DNA of 64,000 bases, taken from Trichosphaerium sp. ATCC 40318 (taxonomy: Eukaryota > Discosea > Flabellinia > Trichosidae). Made by a program: the position numbers and the translations under genes. The stretch spans positions 1-64,000 of the forward strand of contig JALMLS010000379.1 in NCBI GenBank assembly GCA_038496445.1, read 5' to 3'. Positions 51,405 to 63,884 of the stretch are shown in pieces (positions within the stretch are counted from its first letter, which is position 1; each line of letters starts with the position of its first letter). The notes beneath the pieces are model-generated. The model was not told where the DNA came from. It worked only from the letters and a program-made list of their open reading frames with translations, and did no database searches.

Positions 51405-53549
51405 CTACTGATCAAATGTACTTGAATCAGCAGTTTTCATAATGGTTTGAATGGAAAATCGTCCTCGCTTGTGTTGTCTAAGGAGATAAAAATGTTAATA
51501 CTATGTATGGAGAGAATGACGTACCGGACAATATACATAATGACTGCAACAATGATTGCTATGAATACAATGCCTGCAGCGGTACAAGACATGATTACAG
51601 CATAGTTTACTTGATCATTATCAGATGCTGAATTTACTTGACATGGGTCATTGTTGAGTGACACAACAAATGCAAAGCCTTCCGATGTTGGTATTATGTC
51701 TGATTGGAGTTCTTGACATGATTTCTAAGCAAGAAAATAATGGTTAATACTACAAGAAATATAACAGAATCAGAATTTAGCGTACAGGTGTATTTCCTCC
51801 AATAAGTTCTACTGTTGTGTTCTAATTAATGGAGTAAATAGCAACAAAGTACAATAACGTTTACTTCAAGGTCTGTAGCAATTACACGAGTGACTTCTTC
51901 ACCATCATAATATGTTTTACTATCATCCAATAATACTTTTATACCGTTATTTACTGACAAAGAACCTTGTGTTGTCAATAAAGATGAGTTTGCATCAAGT
52001 GTAATTGATCCTTAAATAAGAACGATGAGAAAAAACCAAGAAGAACTAAAAAAAACAGCTCACCATCAACAGTTAAATTCCCCATGATGATAACATCATT
52101 CTGAATCACTATTGTACTAGCGTTAAGAATCCCACCTTCCATGGTACCGTTTACTATGACTGTTTGATTGTCACATTCAAATTTCTCACAACCTAATCCA
52201 AAAATAAACACACGAAGTCCTACATCCTTTACCAATTTCATTTGGAAGTAATCTTGTATATTCAAGGTCATCAATAATAACTATTGCGCTAGATCTAAGC
52301 TATATTACACACATTGTAAAACTGTTCAGTCGTACACAACATTTAGGTCAATCCTACTTGCATTAAGTCCAGGAGGTATTGTAATACAAGCTCCAACTAA
52401 CAAGAAACAAGAAGTAAATATGAAGCATTGATTTAGTTATGTGACGAACGTATACTGCCAGGAATGGGTGATACAATTCTCGTATCAACTCTATGTCCAT
52501 TTACTAACAAATCTCCAAGCTCGAGCGCTGTAGTGATAGCAAAAGCTATTATGGGGTCTCCTTCTATAAAAACACAAAACCTTGTATAAGCGATATAAGG
52601 AGGTGGGTAGGGAAATTGGCCAACTACGGAGAAAGTCAAAAAAACAATCACGTGCAAAGAAAGTAGTTTAACTTACTTTGTTTGTCTAAAAATGGCGAGA
52701 AAACGAAAGATTTTATGGTAACGTACAAGGGTCTTGGTATGTGTTTGCTAAGAAGTCGAATATTGATGTGTTCGCAAAAATAAACAAATCAGGTTGCTGC
52801 TCAACTGGTTCACACAAATAAAAGTCGTCAGCGGCATTTGAATCTATGTAGTAAATGTTACTATAAGCGCTTATGAAAAATATGCTGTGTTGTACTTGTT
52901 TGTATTAAAAACCCTTCATTTCGAGTAGTGGCGTTTCGATTCCACTTCTGCATGATTTTTGTTATGTCGATTTCTATATCATCGCCTGCAGTGTAGCCGT
53001 TGTACGTAGCTACAGGCGATTCTACAAAGTCAACACCAGCAACTAAATGTTCATCAGATTTACAAGGGAGAGTTGAAGGTATTTTTAGAGCTATAAATCA
53101 CGTGCCTGGACCGGTATTATTCGGAAAATAGTCCCAGTCCATCCCACGAAACCATGGTGTTTTCATTTCGTGTATTGATCCTGATATCGGTTCTGAGGTC
53201 TTATTTGACACTGTGAGTATTAACTTGGATACAACCACGTTATGCGTCTCCCGGGGAAAGTCACCAGCTTTGAAAAATAAACATACAATCACGTGAACAC
53301 TTAGGAAAGTACGTACGATCTCTAAATACAGGCGGAACAAGTACTATTGATGCCTTTGAAGTGTCGTTTGGAGGTACTAATATGGAATGATCGCAAAACC
53401 CTCTCGTTTCACTTTCAACAACTCTCCCTTCAAGAGATTGACCTAAGCGCCCTTTAAACCAACGCAAAACAGGGAAAAAACTATATACCTCCGATCTGCC
53501 ATACAAGAAACAAAAAGGTGAATAGTATAGCGAGTTGAAACGCAAACAT
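51405..53549 (-). CDS. DNRLRE-like type I membrane protein, copy 3
   Basis: Same architecture as copy 1. Signal peptide MFAFQLAILFTFLFLVWQIGG, then GQSLEGRVVESETRGFCDHS. The DNRLRE-like domain reads SIVLVPPVFRD, KLILTVSNKTSEPISGSIHE, WDYFPNNTGP, VAGVDFVESPVATYNGYTAG, EIDITKIMQKW, NEGFLIQTST. The Cys region (ADDFYLCEP, FPYPPPYIAYTRFCVFIEGD), the solenoid-like part (NASTIVIQNDVIIMGNLTV), the helix (VIMSCTAAGIVFIAIIVAV) and the tail RQHKRGRFSIQTIMKTADSS follow. The GC-AG donor after NNTGP is conserved (GCACGTGA). No frameshift seen. It is closest to copies 1 and 2 in the C-terminal region. The stop codon lies about 195 bp from the end of the ureohydrolase gene; the two converge. Confidence 0.8.
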
Positions 53550-54217
53550 ACTTGAAGTGTCAATCCCGTTGGAAAGGTACTAATTTAGAAAGAGCTGACT
53601 TAAAATACTGTAACTACTGCACCAAAATCAGTAATGTGTGTTAGCTTATTTGTTTAGATATACTTGAAAGGCGTGTGATATCTTCGTACCTTAGATTGAC
53701 TTATATCGTGAATGTACGTAATAAAAGAATAGTTCTACAATTAACTTACATTTGATCTAGATATTACAGAAAAAAAGATTTTGTGATCTTCTGAAAATGC
53801 TGTTTGCGTGAGCACATTGTTTTTTCGGGCAAATAACTACCCCGACATCTGAAACCAAAATTTACTGGTTAATATGTAACACTTCCAAGGTTTAGCGGTG
53901 GAAAGAAACGGTCCTTTCTTCAGTTTTTTTTTGACAGCATAAAATAGTATTTAATTTTACTGCGTTTAAGGACAGTATCGTAAAACAACATCGGCAAGTA
54001 GCACTTCTATACAAATGGCAGATTAGTGGTAGCACGTGCTTGATTAGCAATTCAAAAAGGTAGGTTACAATTCAAAAATCCTGATACAAGATAAACTGCT
54101 GAGGAAAGTCATAAATCCTGAAAATCTTGTTTATGAAACGTCATAGCGACAAGCACAACCAAAACCTTCAATACAACATTGCATAATTGTCTAGCTAATT
54201 GTACTTCTGCCATGTTG

Positions 54218-56335
54218 TTACTCGTGAGTCATAATAACTCTCGGAGATGAGAATTTCCCTCGTTTGTACTGTCTATAGATAAATGAGCGCAGTACCGTTG
54301 GCAATAGCAGCGTACTGAAAGGTATACATAATGGATGCAATGACAGTGGCTATAACAACAACTCCTACAGCGATACATGGAATGATTATAGAAAAGTTTA
54401 CTTGACTTGACGCTGAGTTTACTTGACATTGAGCTTCGGAAAGTGATACAACAAATGCAAATCCTTTTGAGGTGTGTATTATTTTAGATTGCAGTTCTTG
54501 ACATGATTTCTAAACAAAGGTCATTTGAATCACAAAAATGATAAAAAAATACAGGGTTTGGCGTACATGTGATCTTCCTCCAATAAATTCTACTGTAGTG
54601 TTCTATAAACAATAAATATATTAAGATTGCAAGTTTGTACTTACTCTGAGATCTTTGGCAATCACGCGACTGACTTCCTCTCCATTGTGATATGTTGTGT
54701 TATTTAATATCACTATGATACCATTTGTTGCTGACAAAGAACCTTGTGTTGTCAATAAAGATGAGTTCGCATCAAGTGTAATTGATCCTTAAATAAACAA
54801 ATGAGAAAAAACAAGAAAACAAATCCACGCACCATCAACAGTTAAATTTCCCAAGATGATAACATCATTCTGAATCACTATTGTACTTGCGCCTAGAATC
54901 TCGCCTTCCATGGTTCCATTTATTACAACTATTTCTTTATCACATTTAAATTTAGTGCAAGCTAAACCAGTTAAAACAGCATTTCTTGGCTTTGTTCAAT
55001 ACCAATTTCTTTTGGAAGAAGTGTAGTGTACTCAAGATCCTTCATTATTACACTCAATGCGTTATCGTTTGATCTACAACATGTTGATTAGTTATACTGT
55101 ATTTACCAACACCAGGTTGTACGCAAATGTAACATCTATACTGCTTGAGTTAATCCCAGGAGGTACTGTAAGACAAACTCCAACTAATATGTACTTAGTA
55201 AGTGCAAAGTATAGCGTCAAACCTAAACTATCTAGGATGCCAGGAGTAGTTACAGTATCAACAGCATGCCCGTTTATCAGCACCCCAGTTATGTTGAGTG
55301 TCTTTTCAGAATCAGGTATTAAAAACTCTATCAATGGGCTTCTTTCTAAGAAAGCACAAAGCCGTGTATATGCGATAAAAGGTGGTGTGTAGGGTAACTG
55401 ACCAACTACATAATAGAGTTAAAAAAAACAATCACGTGATTATTGACCAAATATTTATAAATAGAACTTGTACAGAAAACAAAAGATAACAATTCTATTT
55501 CCTATTCACGTGCGTGGGTCGTGGTATGCATTAGCTTTTAAGTCAAATGGTGTACTGGCTAGCAAGTACAATCTAGGCTTGCTTGAAATTGGATCACACA
55601 AATAAACGTCATCAAGAACATTTCCTACATCTGAGCATTGTTAGCGGCTGCAATCTAGAGATAAAAAACCCTTCATTGCCAGTATTGCCGTTTTGATTCC
55701 ACTTTTTCATGCTTTGCGTTACATCTATTTTAATCTCATCTCCTGCAGTATAACCCTCGTACGTAGCTACAGGCGATTCTACAAAGTCAACACCAGCAAC
55801 TAAATATTCATTTTAGCTTTGTTTGTTTACTACTTTCGCACTAGCGTTTACGATTTACGCAAGATAACATTAAAATCACGTGCCTGGGCCGGTGTTGTTT
55901 GGAAAATAGTCCCAGTTCATCCCACGAAACCAAGGTGTTATCATTTCGTGTATTGATCCTGAAACTTGGCCTATAGTCGTATTTGATACAGTGAGAGTCA
56001 GTTCAGACACCGCTACAGTAAAAACGGGAGGGAAATCCCCCGCTGTAATAAAGTAAATTATCATATCTCACAGATAGCGTACCAGATCTAAATAAGGGCC
56101 GTACTAGTATCATCGATGGCCTTGAGGTGTTATTTGGTGGCACTATTCTGGAATGCATGCAAAAGTCATAACTGAACGTGTAAAATAGGCTCGCTACTAT
56201 GGGCTGCCCTGCAATACAAATAACTTTTTAGTGCTTTACAACGAGAAACAAATTAGGCTTTACCTTCAACTAGCGACGAAATCAACAAGATTAGGCTTTA
56301 CCTTCAACTTTTAACGGAATTCTTGACAATATAAC
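54218..56335 (-). CDS. DNRLRE-like type I membrane protein, copy 4, possibly start-lost
   Basis: More diverged copy: SELTLTVSNTTIGQVSGSIHE, MNWDYFPNNTGP, TPPFIAYTRLCAFLERSPL, VPPGINSSSIDVTFAYN, ACTKFKCDKEIVVINGTMEG, IIIPCIAVGVVVIATVIAS and the tail QQYKRGKFSSPRVIMTHE. At the position of the start codon in the other copies the sequence reads ATC (about 56339), with no clear replacement ATG. The signal-peptide exon also contains an exact 20 bp direct duplication (56252-56271 and 56290-56309) that doubles its donor splice site. The exon near 55650, where other copies read TST, is altered. It may be non-functional or may start differently. One intron has a GC donor where its paralogues have GT. 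Confidence 0.65.
56252..56309. repeat. 20 bp exact direct repeat, period 38 bp, in surface protein copy 4
   Basis: ATTAGGCTTTACCTTCAACT occurs at 56252-56271 and again at 56290-56309. On the minus strand each copy contains GTTGAAG|GTAAAG, the donor splice site that ends the signal-peptide exon. Confidence 0.85.
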
Positions 56336-56455
56336 GATGCGACTTAAAATCAGGTGACTTAGCTCTATTTTAAAGGAAACTTGTTCTTACAGAATTACTC
56401 ATATCTAATTTACAAACACCATTACCAAATACGTTTTAATGTCCAGTTTTCTTCG

Positions 56456-58568
56456 TTATTCATGTGCTACCATAACTCTTGGAACTGCGTATTTTTCACG
56501 TTTGTACCTCCTATTTTAGAAATTAATCATTTTGTTAGGTGTAAACTACGTACTGAACAGAATACATGATGACAGCAACAATTACAGCTAGGACTACAAC
56601 ACCCACAGCCGCACAAGATATGATAATGGCGTTACTTGCTATAGATGATTCTGTATTTACTTGGCATGGGTCACTGTTGAGTGATACCACAAATACAAAT
56701 CGTTCTGAGATAGGTACTATTTTAGATTGAAGTTCTTGGCATGATTTCTAAACCAAGTTACAAAAGGGTCAATGGTGACAAAGGCCAAAAACGAAGATAC
56801 ACAAATAGCAAGCTTGTACGTACAGGCGATTGCCCTCCAATAAATTCTACAGTAGTGTTCTATTTCTTAGTATTAGTAGGTAAATAATAACTATGGTTGG
56901 TATACTTGTAAATTGGTGGCTATCACGACAGCAACTTCTTCACCATCGTAATACGTTCTATTATCCAATAACACTTTTATATTGTCTGTTGCTGATAAGG
57001 AACCTTGTGTTGTCAATAAAGAGGAGTTTGCATCAAGTGTAATTGATCCTTAAACAAAACAAATGAGAAAAAAAACAAGAAAACAAATCCACGCACCATC
57101 AACAGTTAAATTCCCCATGATGACAACATCATTCTGAATCACTATTGTACTTGCGTCTATAATCTTTCCTTCCATAGTTCCATTTACTACGACTGTTTGA
57201 TTGTCACACTCAAATTTCGCACAACCTAACGCAAACAATTACAAATGCCTCTTCTGCCACAATTTTTCAATACCAATTTCGTTTGGAAGTAATCTTGTGT
57301 ATGAAATATCAGTAAAGAGTAAGCTCAATACTTCATCATCAGAACTAAGAAAACAACGATTAGTTGGTTATAAAAACCCAACACCCCGTACGCTACAGTC
57401 AAGTCTACCCTACTTGTGTTAAGCCCAGGAGGTACCGTCAGACAAAATCCAACTAGATAAATGTTAGAAAAAAATACGTCATCCTCTCAACGAACCTACA
57501 GTGCCATCTATGGGCGGCACCCTATTAATTTCAACACTACGTCCGTCTACTAATAGCGTATCAAGCATAATAAGGTCTTCAGCCACTACTTGTATGATCA
57601 CATTTCCTTGAATGAAAACACAAAGCCGTGTATATGCAATAAAAGGAGGTGTGTAGGGAAATTGGCCAACTACGATAGAATATACACAATTAACATAACC
57701 AAAAATCACGTGGTAGTTTTGTTTCAAAGGGTGTTTTAAATTCAACACGTACGTGGGTCGTGGTATGAGTCTGCTGTGAAAGTATAAAAAGTGTTGGCTA
57801 GTACAAACAGTTTCGGTCTAGGTGGCGGGTCGCACAAATGAATGTCATCAAGAACGTTGCTTGTATCTTCATTACTGTTAGCGATAATTTCATGCTTGTA
57901 TTTATGTGTACTTGATTGTATTAAAAAACCTTCATTGCCAGTATTGCCGTTTTGATTCCACTTTTTCATACTTTGTGTTACGTCTATTTTAATCTCATTT
58001 CCTGCAGTATAACCCTCGTACGTAGCTACAGGCGATTCTACAAAGTCAACACCTGCGACTAAATATTCATTTTAGCTTGTTGTTTACTACTTTCGTACTA
58101 GCGTTTACGATTTACGCAAGATAACATTTAAAATCACGTGCCTGGACCGGTGTTGTTTGGAAAATAGTCCCAGTTCATCCCATTGGACCATGGTGTTATC
58201 ATTTCGTGTATTGATCCTGAAACTTGGCCTATAGTCGTATTTGATACAGTGAGAGTCAGTTCAGATACTGCTACAGTATATAAAGCAGGGAAGTCATCAG
58301 CTATGAAAACATTATCATCTACACTTGGATACACTACGTACATTTTCTAAATACGGGTGCTACTAGTACTGTAGATGGCATCGAGGCGTTGTTCGGTGGT
58401 ACTATTCTTGAATGCGTACAAAAGTTGACGCTATCGCTATGAATGACTCTCCCTAAGAAAGACTGCCCTAAGATGAATAAATTATGGCTAAGAGAAACAT
58501 TCGCTACCTTGAACTAGCGACGAAACCAAAATGAGGTATGCTATGAGTTCAACCATAATAGAAAGCAT
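56456..58568 (-). CDS. DNRLRE-like type I membrane protein, copy 5
   Basis: It starts MLSIMVELIAYLILVSSLVQ (signal peptide), then GQSFLGRVIHSDSVNFCTHS and the DNRLRE-like domain (NNASMPSTVLVAPVF, SELTLTVSNTTIGQVSGSIHE, MNWDYFPNNTGP, VAGVDFVESPVATYEGYTAG, QSMKKWNQNGNTGNEGFLIQ). The Cys region (VLDDIHLCDPPPRPKLFVLA, FIAYTRLCVFIQGN), ALGCAKFECDNQTVVVNGTM and the solenoid-like segment follow. The helix is NAIIISCAAVGVVVLAVIVA and the tail QRYKREKYAVPRVMVAHE. It shares the tail ending PRVMVAHE/PRVIMTHE with copy 4, so 4 and 5 form a subgroup. The solenoid-like exon is nearly identical in all copies, more so than the ectodomain, suggesting gene conversion or strong constraint. Appears intact. Confidence 0.78.
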
Positions 58569-60107
58569 TGCTCACGTGCGTATGTTTTTCATAAAACGTA
58601 GTTGACTGTAGTTGTGTGTCTTTTTCAACACGTGATTTGACGTTATTTGCTTAACTAGTACGTAAAAATGTACCATCCATACGAGAATGGGAAAAGCTGG
58701 ATGTCGGGAAAATCTGGAAATCTGGAAGGAAAATGCAAGTGCTTTTTCTCCCCACACCAACAAATTTGAGGCCTCAGTCGCCAGACGCAGGCTATAGCAA
58801 CCTGGCCCTATAGGAAGATTATGTGGTATAATTCAACGTTAAGCCGCTTGAATTACCTTCGGGTGATTCACTCCGCTTAAGGCAATGGCATACAACTGTT
58901 CACACAAAGACAAATGTTCGAATGGTACACTCAACTTTTTTACAAAGAGCGCAGAACGGCACAGATTTGAAAGAAATGCGTCTGGATAGGTTTAAACGTT
59001 ACGCGCTATATCACTATGAGCTATGTTCAAAAATACTATCCACAACATCCCTATTCCTTGTCTGTATTCACACGAGCAGATAATATAAAGAAAATAACGT
59101 ACATTCCTTGTGCGGTTTCACGAGAATGAGTCTATACTCTATGCACTACTACTACGCGCATAGAGTACTACTATAACAATTAGAGAGCCAGCAGTGGAGT
59201 TTTAAGCAAAATGGGAAATAAAAACATTAATAGCTTCTTTGGAGTTATTTATGTGAGAACCCAGGGAAGGGCCTTACTGAAAGCGAACTGGACCATTTAC
59301 TCGCTTGCATTTATTGTCTCTGCTAAAACAAAACCGTTTTTTCGGTTAGTTTTCGGCATCATTTCCTTTTTTAGGCGTGTTTCTGAAAATTGGTTTTCGT
59401 ATATTCTGAGTGGCACTAATATAACTTTTCAACAATGATTAAAGCACTTCTAGGTTATGCGCTATACTGTCTATAGCCTAGGCTATAAACCTTCATGGGG
59501 AATAGTTATGCCTTGTGGCGTATCGAAGAGTGCTGGCAAAATTGTTTCTCTGGGTCAACAAGGTGTTACTTCCGTGGCTGTTTACAGAGCGCTTGTACCT
59601 AGAAAAGAACGGCGTTATATACATATGCTCATTGAAAGCTAGTTGGACTAAGACAGTTGATCTTCATGTCCATCAAAATGCGCTGACTGTTGGCAACATG
59701 TGCTATAGAACAATTTTAGTTCTTTTCATTGTAATATAAGTACTAGATTGTATGCCCTCAGTGAGCGTATATGTACATGACTATGATGTCAGAAATAACC
59801 ACAAGTTCATAGAAAGTCTTAGTGCCCCTACTTTTTACAGTGGATCTCGTTCACTTAGTTGTTGTGCACTTTGAACCAAATAAAAGCAACCTTTCTCCCA
59901 AATTTATGGCATCTTATTTTACTGTACCTTGTTTGTCTAAAAGTTGCGCAATTATAGTTATGGGTATAGTTTTCAAGCTTAACTTTCTAATCTATCTCCT
60001 CACTTGGAAACTGTACTGTATAAACTGCACTGGTTTTATTTACAACGCAACTCTGCTTAAACTCTGTTTGCATGATTGCAGAGTTACAATTGAGTTTGTA
60101 GTATTAT
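58569..60107. other. Gene-poor stretch with short palindromes
   Basis: I see no convincing gene. Short open frames are present but lack coherent starts and splice sites. Structures: ACTCTATGC (59136-59144) pairs with GCATAGAGT (59158-59166) across a 13 nt loop, and TATAGCCTAGGCTATA (59472-59487) is a perfect 16 bp palindrome. Confidence 0.5.
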
Positions 60108-61092
60108 TTAAACATTCATTAAACACACTAGACAAAAGCATATAAGCCAGCAATAAGCGAAACAACTTCTTGGTTGGGAAGTGCTAGTACTTGGTGTAAT
60201 AGAAGGTTGTTGTGCTGTAGGTTCTTGGCTTGGTGATATTGGTGTAGCAGTTGCTGGAGGTAGTCCCGTTGTTGGCGTTGTGGTTGTTGGCATTGTCATA
60301 GGTGACAGTGTCGTTGGGGGTAGCATCGTAGGTGATAATGTAGTTGGTGGCAATGTTGTGGGTGGTGTTGTAGGTGGCAAAGTTGTTGGTACAGGTTCGT
60401 ATACAAATATACTAGTATAGAGACCTTGTAATGAAGAATTTGGTGGATACGTAAACCTGAGGTAAACAAGGATTAACAATTATTAGAGGTTCTTATTTTA
60501 CTTACTTGAATGTAGTTGAGTTGAATTCTACATCAATAGGGGTTTGTTAAGTTAGATGATTTGAGATAAAACCTACAAGAATAATTTAGGAAAGTATAGC
60601 CTCAAAAACTTGGATAACAGCTTTTTCTTTGTAGCACCTATACTGCTTCCTTTTAAACTTTGTTTTCAAAATGACAGTGTAATAACGTTTGCTTATGTGC
60701 GAAATTTGATATCAATTTTTTGTCAAAGTATAGTGTTTGGAGTGCTTGAGTGAGACAAGACATGAAAATCTTTGAAATCAAGTTTTACCTGTTACTACTG
60801 GTTGTTCCATAACGCAAGTCATAACATACGGTGAGCCATTTGTACTTGATCCTCTTACGCTGTTTACTTACTTTACTTTACTTTTATTTGGTTGTGATGA
60901 CGATCCGATTAAATTAAAGTTGTTAATTTACGAACTCGCACTTGCCTTCATCGCCCACGCCTTTAGTTGAGGTCAATAAAAGGCAGTGTAACAAAAATAG
61001 CCAGCAGAGCCTAGTTCTTAAATTAAGAACGTACTGAGCGATAACACTAGCGTGGCAAATAGACATAAAGTAATCCAAAGCGCTTTAGCCAT
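60108..61092 (-). CDS. Secreted mucin-like Thr/Pro-rich protein
   Basis: The first exon encodes a clear signal peptide, MAKALWITLCLFATLVLSL, ending at a GTACGT donor. Middle exons are short and partly uncertain (VRGSSTNGSPYVMTCVMEQP, VEFNSTTFK, RFTYPPNSSLQGLYTSIFVY). The last exon holds a run of Thr/Pro repeats (PTTLPPTTPPTTLPPTTLSP and variants), the usual setting for dense O-glycosylation. It ends with a Cys-containing hydrophobic segment, SCFAYCWLICFCLVCLMNV, which could be a membrane anchor or GPI-addition signal. Cell-surface coat or adhesion is the likely role, by composition only. Confidence 0.55.
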
Positions 61093-61389
61093 TTTGTAGT
61101 TTTTGGCAACGAAATATGTCTTGTTAAGTTACATCCTGCGACTTATGCTTACCACTAACAGAACTCACGTCGTGTTCTACGTGTTGCAAGTGTAGTTTTA
61201 TTTTAGGCGCAGGAGATTCACTTGGATGGTACATGGTACCAGTGAGCGTTAGTAAGTCGTATAAACCAAAAGACATAGCGAAAAATCGAATGATAATTTT
61301 TTTATTTTCATAGTTTGTTGCTGTTAAGTCTTTGAGTTGACGCCAACAAGAACCTCTAGTGATACTACTAAGAACTTTAGGTATGTATC

Positions 61390-63884
61390 CTAAGCTGATC
61401 TTTGTTGGTTCAATTGATCTTTAGTTAACCACATGCCATGGAAACCAAACGGTACACGTTGTGGTAATGCAACACGTGATACAAGTGATAAGTCTTTTGC
61501 ATCGTATATGACAGACTCTGAGTTATTCTTTGCAGAATCATAAACAAATCCTATCAAATAGCCCTAAAATACAATTAATGAAGAAAACAACTTTCTATCT
61601 GGAGCTCAAAATCCAAAAGAAAAAAAGAAAGAAAAAAGAAGGCCTTTTTTTTTTAGGTTGACGTACATCATCTTCGTCTTTTGCACCGTCTTTAGGAACG
61701 AAACTGAATTCTCCACCAAATCTTCCGTCGCCATGGTAAAGCGTAGAACACGCTAGTAAAAGGTAAGTCTTTCATAAAAGAATCATTGTAAGTACTCTTT
61801 TTTTCTACATCTATTTTTGCTACACCTTGGAAATTGTCGATTTTTGGTGAAGCGGCTTTCCACATAGAGTATAAATACCTGTATATTAAATAAGAAAATC
61901 ATATTTATACACCAGCCTTGGCCATTAAGACCAGCAAGCAGTACAGATAAAGTGTTCCAAAACAAAACAAAAACAACAATAGTGCAACATTAGCAAGCTT
62001 GTCGCTAGCATACCTTGACTTGTAACCCATATACTCGGTGTTAATGACAGGAAATTCATATGTACTACCGTCATTTGCGTAGTCTACAGGACCTTCAGTC
62101 ACCTTCTTTGTCTTCAAGTCGAAAGTCCACAAATAGTTTTTGGCCACTTTTGTTTCAGATTTTAATTTGCCACTCATATCGACTGTAAAAAGGACCCAAT
62201 GAGCAAATGTTATTACAAAGCTATAAAAATATCGTACTGTTATCGTGTCTTACACCATAAAGCAATATTTTATCTCTACAGTACCAGTCAAATCAAACGT
62301 AACATATTTTCAAAATTTTCAGAAAATAATACCCTTCCTCCCATGCATTTGCAACATGGAATACATAACAGGTATCAGCTTCAAACCACATTACTTCATC
62401 AAGAGACTACATAACGGCATAAGTAAAAATAAAGACACTTGCCAAGTGGCACGTGCTAGTCACGCGGCACAAGTATATATTCTTCCTTTGATGTACTTTT
62501 TACTTTAAAAGCGTACCTTGGCGTGTCTAGGAAGAATAGCAAATCTTGACTTTCTCTCTTCGTTGAACACAAAGAACTTCTTATCCGATGGTCTGAACTC
62601 CAAAGGTAAATCCATGATTATAGAATAATTCTCTGTAATAGCCATATCGTGCATCTAAAAGTAAAAAGTTATTTTTTCAACAAAGTAAGTTTGCACGTGT
62701 AGCCTTCTTAGAAGGTATCTAAACGTACCATAACTGGTATTTGAATATCCAAGTCAAGAGGCTTTTCTGATAGCTTGCCATCGCTTGAGACTGTACGATA
62801 TTGTACGTACGGCTTCTTTGCAAGGCTGTAGCCCTATTTTGTTTTGTTATTTATCAGTACAGTGAGTCATGAGTGCGTACAAAGAATATCATTTCACCGG
62901 TTTTACGGTCGACTTTAGGGTGAGCCGTAAAGTTATGCTTGAGCTCACCATCGTAGTCATACTTTTTAATAGTATCGAGAGTCTGGGCAGTGACCCAATG
63001 AGGTTGACTCTAAAAATAAAACGAAACTTAGAATTTAAAGTTCAGTGAGTTTAGGTAAACGTACACCCTCCATAAGTGCCATCATACGCCTGTCATGGTA
63101 AATAAGAGCTGTATTAGCTGTATCCTCTAGAAATAAAATGAGTACAAAGAGAACCCGAGACCTAACAAAAAGAAAATGAGAAAAAAACAAGCGTACTGGA
63201 ATAAGGATCTCTGCCACCAAAGAGAGCCAAGTATGCTTTTGAAGCCATAAAGTATCCGAAACCTCTTTAATAGACCCATTAAAGATGATCATAGATACGC
63301 AGATGGTAGACGTACAGCGCTGTTTTCAAAGTTGTGAAAGAAAGGAAATACTGTTTTCCCACACGCTCTTCGTATTTATGGTCATCTGTTTGAACATAAC
63401 TAGAATGGAATGAGGTGATTAGAAGGTTTAAAGCGTGCACAACGAGTTTGGAAAACGTACCGATTTTTGTAACTAACGTTACCGTTTTGAATGCGTACGC
63501 CATGAAGCATACCATCACCTAGGTTTGGCTTGGTTAGTTTAAATAACGGCATAAGCTGTTATGCCTTCAAACCAATGATAATGCCTAAAAGTAGCATTAG
63601 ACGCGGTTTAATGTATGTCAGCGTACTTTTTATCATAGAACATGGGATTTGAACCGTTACCTACGAGAAAACGTAAACAGGTATGCAATAAGCTATTCTA
63701 CGCACGGACGAACATTCCATCAATATCTTTGGGGACTTCTCCTACACCAAGCGTAAGAAAGTCACCGTTTGCGATTTAATTATCTAGTATGTACGAACGT
63801 GCCTTCAATAACACTGAGGTTAGTAGCATCAATCTCCTTGTGTACAGGGGCGAAGTTGCCAGACGTAAACCTTTCAACTGACAT
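61390..63884 (-). CDS. Carotenoid cleavage oxygenase (CCD/RPE65 family)
   Basis: Iron(II)-dependent enzyme that splits carotenoids or apocarotenoids. It starts [20 protein letters not shown]. Intron 1 must be GC-AG (GCACGTTC) to give [16 protein letters not shown]. Then [60 protein letters not shown] and, with the iron-ligand histidines, [46 protein letters not shown] and FGFHGMWL. It ends [11 protein letters not shown]. The four-His set and EDTANTAL are complete, so it should be active. Sequence pattern is closest to plant CCD1 or apocarotenoid oxygenases. No signal peptide or transmembrane segment. About ten introns. The sequence from 63885 to the window end is its upstream flank. Confidence 0.92.

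Noticed and set aside
60181-60420. Gly/Val-rich plus-strand open frame
   Set aside because: Antisense shadow of the Thr/Pro-rich repeats of the mucin-like gene.
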